A DNA stretch of 34,307 bases, from contig JABDJX010000087.1 of the NCBI GenBank assembly GCA_013003245.1, forward strand, positions 1 to 34,307, in the 5' to 3' direction. A model generated the notes under the pieces. That model saw nothing but the letters and a program-made list of their open reading frames with translations. It was not told the origin of the DNA and searched no databases. Source of the DNA: Silicimonas sp. (lineage in GTDB: Bacteria > Pseudomonadota > Alphaproteobacteria > Rhodobacterales > Rhodobacteraceae). A program made the translations under genes and the position numbers. Every line of letters begins with the position of its first letter. Position 1 is the stretch's first letter. Positions 31,352 to 34,307 of the stretch are shown in pieces.

Positions 31352-32262
31352 TCCGCGCAGTCCTGATCCTGATGTTGCTGGCAGCTCCGGCATCGGCATT
31401 GGATCTGTCCGTTCCAAACGCCACCCTTGCCGCCACCGAAGTTACGCCTGCAGGCAGCGTGCGCCTGCCGACCGAACCCTGGACCCAAGGCAAGATAACA
31501 AAGATCACAGAAGGCAGCATTCGCCGACAGGTTTTCCGCCTGCCTCAACCCGATCTGACAACACTGCAATTGATCCAGCCCTTGCGCGCGAAACTACAGG
31601 AAGATGGCTATCGCGAGGTCTTCACTTGCGCGGACGCGTCCTGCGGCGGATTTGACTTTCGTTTCCAGCTCGACTTGTTGCCGGCCCCGGACATGTATGT
31701 CGATCTGGGCGATTACCGCTATCTGTTGATGACCAAACCCAGCGCTGCGCCACACAGCCTTGCCTTTGTCGCATCTCGCTCGGCGACAGCAGGGTTCGTT
31801 CACGTCACCGAAGTTTTTGACGCCAGTTTTCCTAAACCCGAGACGACGTCGGCGCCCAATCCGCCAAGTGATGCGCTAAATGCTGAAGGCGTCGTTGAAA
31901 CACTGACGGCAACAGGTCACGCGGTTCTGGATGATCTGGATTTCATCACCGGATCTGCCGATCTTGGGCCTGGACCTTACGCCTCACTTCAGGCGATTTC
32001 CCTCTGGTTAGAGACCAATCCAAGCGCACTGGTGGTCTTTGTTGGCCACACAGATTCTGTTGGGTCGCTTGATGCCAATATCGATCTTTCCCGCAGGCGC
32101 GCCTTATCAGTCATGGACCGATTGGTCTCCCAGTTTGGCACAAACGCCTCTCAGCTCGAGGCGGCGGGGGCAGGCTATTTGTCACCCGTCGCGACCAATC
32201 TGACAGAACAAGGGCGCGCAGCAAATCGCCGCGTTGAGGTTGTCTTGTTGTCTATTAACTAG
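31348..32262 (+). CDS. OmpA-family outer-membrane/periplasmic protein
   Basis: Signal peptide MIRAVLILMLLAAPASA; C-terminal OmpA motif VFVGHTDSVGSLDANIDLSRRRALSVMDRL...GAGYLSPVATNLTEQGRAANRRVEVVL; start by ATGA overlap. Confidence 0.9.
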   Translation: MIRAVLILMLLAAPASALDLSVPNATLAATEVTPAGSVRLPTEPWTQGKITKITEGSIRRQVFRLPQPDLTTLQLIQPLRAKLQEDGYREVFTCADASCGGFDFRFQLDLLPAPDMYVDLGDYRYLLMTKPSAAPHSLAFVASRSATAGFVHVTEVFDASFPKPETTSAPNPPSDALNAEGVVETLTATGHAVLDDLDFITGSADLGPGPYASLQAISLWLETNPSALVVFVGHTDSVGSLDANIDLSRRRALSVMDRLVSQFGTNASQLEAAGAGYLSPVATNLTEQGRAANRRVEVVLLSIN

Positions 32263-32797
32263 GGTAAAGCGCATCAATCGCGGCTTCGGTCACGTCTGGC
32301 AAACCAACAGCATCCATCACGTGCATACCTTCAATCAGCGTCAGCATAGCCTCTGCCGCGCGATATGGGTCCTCAACGTCAATCGGCATCCGACGTTCCA
32401 GCCATGCGATGAATCCCGTGACGATTTCGCGACCAGTCTTCAAATGCGCGTCCTGCCCCATGGCCGCTGCTGCAGTCACTTCTCGCCAAAGACGGATGTA
32501 GGCGGCAAAGACCGGCGAACGTACCAAGGCCATGACATCAGACAGCAGCGCTCTTTGCGATGGCATGGGTGTTTCAGGCAATGATGCGTCCAGTTTTGCC
32601 GTCATATCTGCCGCAAGCCACGCAAGAAGCGATGCGATCAACGCATCCTTGCTCCCGAAGTGATAGATCAACATGCGGTCACTGGTGTCTGCCGCCTCGG
32701 CGAGGGGGCGTAAACTGGCCGTGTTTAACCCATTGTCTAATACGTGCGCAGCCATTGCACGAAGATAGGTTTCCTTGGTTTTTTCCGATCTGCTCAT
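32255..32797 (-). CDS. TetR/AcrR-family transcriptional regulator
   Basis: N-terminal HTH region KETYLRAMAAHVLDNGLNTASLRPLAEAADTSDRMLIYHFGSKDALIASLL. Confidence 0.92.
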   Translation of the reverse strand: MSRSEKTKETYLRAMAAHVLDNGLNTASLRPLAEAADTSDRMLIYHFGSKDALIASLLAWLAADMTAKLDASLPETPMPSQRALLSDVMALVRSPVFAAYIRLWREVTAAAAMGQDAHLKTGREIVTGFIAWLERRMPIDVEDPYRAAEAMLTLIEGMHVMDAVGLPDVTEAAIDALYPS

Positions 32798-32803
32798 AAC
32801 GCC

Positions 32804-32821
32804 TTGTAGCAGTCGCTACAA
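32804..32821. promoter_or_regulatory. TetR operator 1 (palindrome)
   Basis: TTGTAGC-AGTC-GCTACAA, perfect 7-bp arms. Confidence 0.8.
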
Positions 32822-32830
32822 TTCTGTACA

Positions 32831-32856
32831 AGTTATGTAGCACTTGCTACATAACT
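32831..32856. promoter_or_regulatory. TetR operator 2 (palindrome)
   Basis: AGTTATGTAGC-ACTT-GCTACATAACT, perfect 11-bp arms; shares TGTAGCnnnnGCTACA core with operator 1. Confidence 0.85.
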
Positions 32857-32866
32857 GGAGAAGACA

Positions 32867-33253
32867 ATGCCACTTACGACCATTCTCCCGGCCATCGCCG
32901 GTCTGATGCTGATCATGTATTTACTTGCCACAGCGCTCGGTCGACCTTTCAAAGTCACTTGGATTGCCCCCGCTTCGCTGTCAGCAATTTTTCTGAGCTT
33001 TTCTTTGGTCACTGTCCTGCAAGAAGGCATTTGGGGATTTTGGATCAACCACTCCGCCAACCTTTGGGGCAATCAGGTCTGGATTGATCTGCTGATCGCT
33101 ATCGGCATCGCCTGGACCTTTATCATTCCACACGCGAGACGCCTGAAAATGACGCTCCCTATTTGGGCGGTTGCCATTGTGTTGACCGGATGCATCGGTG
33201 TGCTGGCCATGGTGGCACGATTGATGTGGCTCGAGGAACAGGCAGGCGCATAA
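32867..33253 (+). CDS. Small multi-TM membrane protein, probably regulated by the divergent TetR
   Basis: 128-aa hydrophobic ORF, SD GGAG at 32857-32860, directly next to operator 2. Confidence 0.85.
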   Translation: MPLTTILPAIAGLMLIMYLLATALGRPFKVTWIAPASLSAIFLSFSLVTVLQEGIWGFWINHSANLWGNQVWIDLLIAIGIAWTFIIPHARRLKMTLPIWAVAIVLTGCIGVLAMVARLMWLEEQAGA

Positions 33254-33257
33254 AAAA

Positions 33258-33279
33258 TCGGGCGCACAATGGCGCCCGA
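33258..33279. terminator. Bidirectional terminator between membrane protein gene and LysR gene
   Basis: tcgggcgc-acaatg-gcgcccga, 8-bp stem; A6 tract on left and GTTTGTTT on right. Confidence 0.8.
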
Positions 33280-33317
33280 GTTTGTTTAACGAGGGAAAAC
33301 TCGTAACCGAGGGAAAA

Positions 33318-34223
33318 TCACCAGTTATCGGGGCCCTTTTCCGCAAAGGATTGGACCAGAAAATCAATGAAAGCGCGCACCTTCGGCTGCGTAAAGCGGC
33401 CGGGTGGGTACACAGCAAAGATGCCTTGCGTTTCAACAGGCAATTCAGGGATCGCTTCCTGCACCAAGCCATCTTCCATCGCATCTGCGTAAAGGAATGA
33501 CGGAAGGTAAGCGATGCCAAGGCCGGCGATCGCCGCATTCAAAAGCGACTGGCCATCGTTCACGGTCAACCAGCCAGCCGTACGCACCTGACGCTTTTCG
33601 CCCGAGGGTGCGGTTAGCTTCCAGACATTGCCAGACGAATTGTTCGAATAATGAAGCAGTTTATGCTCATTCAGATCATCGATCTTCTGCGGTTTTCCAT
33701 ACTTTTCAAAGTAACCCGGTGCCGCAATCATCCGACGGTTGGTTTCGCACAGTTTGCGCGCACGCAGCGTCGAATCTTCCAGCTCACCAATACGGATCGC
33801 CAGATCAAACCCTTCCGAAATCAGCTCAACATAGCGGTTGTTCAACACCATGTTCACAGTGATGTCGGGAAATTCCTGCAAGAACGTGCCCAAAACCGGC
33901 GAAAGATGGTTCACACCAAAATCAGTCGCCACAGAAATCCGCAGCAGACCCGAAGGCGCGGATTGCATAGAGGTGACCAAAGCATCAGCTTCGCCGGCAT
34001 CATTAAGAACGCGGCGCGCGCGATCATAGTAGGCAAGGCCTATCTCAGTGGGTGAAACACGACGTGTCGTACGATTAAGCAGGCGGGCACCAAGACGAGC
34101 TTCAAGCGAAGAGACGTGCTTTGACACGGCAGACTTCGAAATTCCCATCTTCTTGGCAGCATCCGTGAACCCACCCTGATCCACGACGGTCGCAAACGCT
34201 TCCATTTCCGTCAAACGGTCCAT
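33318..34223 (-). CDS. LysR-family transcriptional regulator
   Basis: HTH MDRLTEMEAFATVVDQGGFTDAAKKMGISKSAVSKHVSSLEARLGARLLNRTTRRVSPTE; start at 34223. Confidence 0.95.
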   Translation of the reverse strand: MDRLTEMEAFATVVDQGGFTDAAKKMGISKSAVSKHVSSLEARLGARLLNRTTRRVSPTEIGLAYYDRARRVLNDAGEADALVTSMQSAPSGLLRISVATDFGVNHLSPVLGTFLQEFPDITVNMVLNNRYVELISEGFDLAIRIGELEDSTLRARKLCETNRRMIAAPGYFEKYGKPQKIDDLNEHKLLHYSNNSSGNVWKLTAPSGEKRQVRTAGWLTVNDGQSLLNAAIAGLGIAYLPSFLYADAMEDGLVQEAIPELPVETQGIFAVYPPGRFTQPKVRAFIDFLVQSFAEKGPDNW

Positions 34224-34307
34224 AAGGCTTCTTACCTTTATCTTTTGCCCCCCGGCAGATTGTTTCTGAATGCGAAATCGGGCGACAATGCGGTAAGGCC
34301 CAGACAA

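Overview
The window is a chromosomal segment from an alphaproteobacterium, most likely Rhodobacterales (Roseobacter-like), judged by gene content and gene order. No rRNA, tRNA, CRISPR array, transposase or prophage was seen. Left to right it holds: the 3' end of an aldehyde dehydrogenase gene; a small membrane protein; the cytochrome bc1 operon (Rieske, cyt b, cyt c1) on the minus strand; an uncharacterised 516-aa protein; a tandem glycine riboswitch in front of a DadA-like FAD oxidoreductase; rpoH; an RluD-type pseudouridine synthase; clpB; a TolB-like beta-propeller protein; pyrF; a stand-alone Hint-domain protein; an aldo/keto reductase; a long translationally coupled operon (xdhA-xdhB-xdhC plus a BMP/nucleoside-type ABC transporter with an embedded small membrane protein); a dienelactone hydrolase; map; sfsA; a MoCF/CinA-like protein, GNAT and OmpA-family cassette; a TetR regulator divergent from a small membrane protein, with two palindromic operators between them; and a LysR regulator. 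The most useful non-coding observations are the riboswitch-dadA arrangement, the paired TetR palindromes, a sigma32-like promoter in front of clpB, a terminator in the 5' leader of the aldo/keto reductase, and a GC-rich palindromic element that supplies the C-terminus and stop codon of the TolB-like protein. I did not find a convincing new defence or mobile system. The best candidates for undescribed biology are the 516-aa orphan, the stand-alone Hint protein and the small membrane protein embedded in the ABC-transporter operon.
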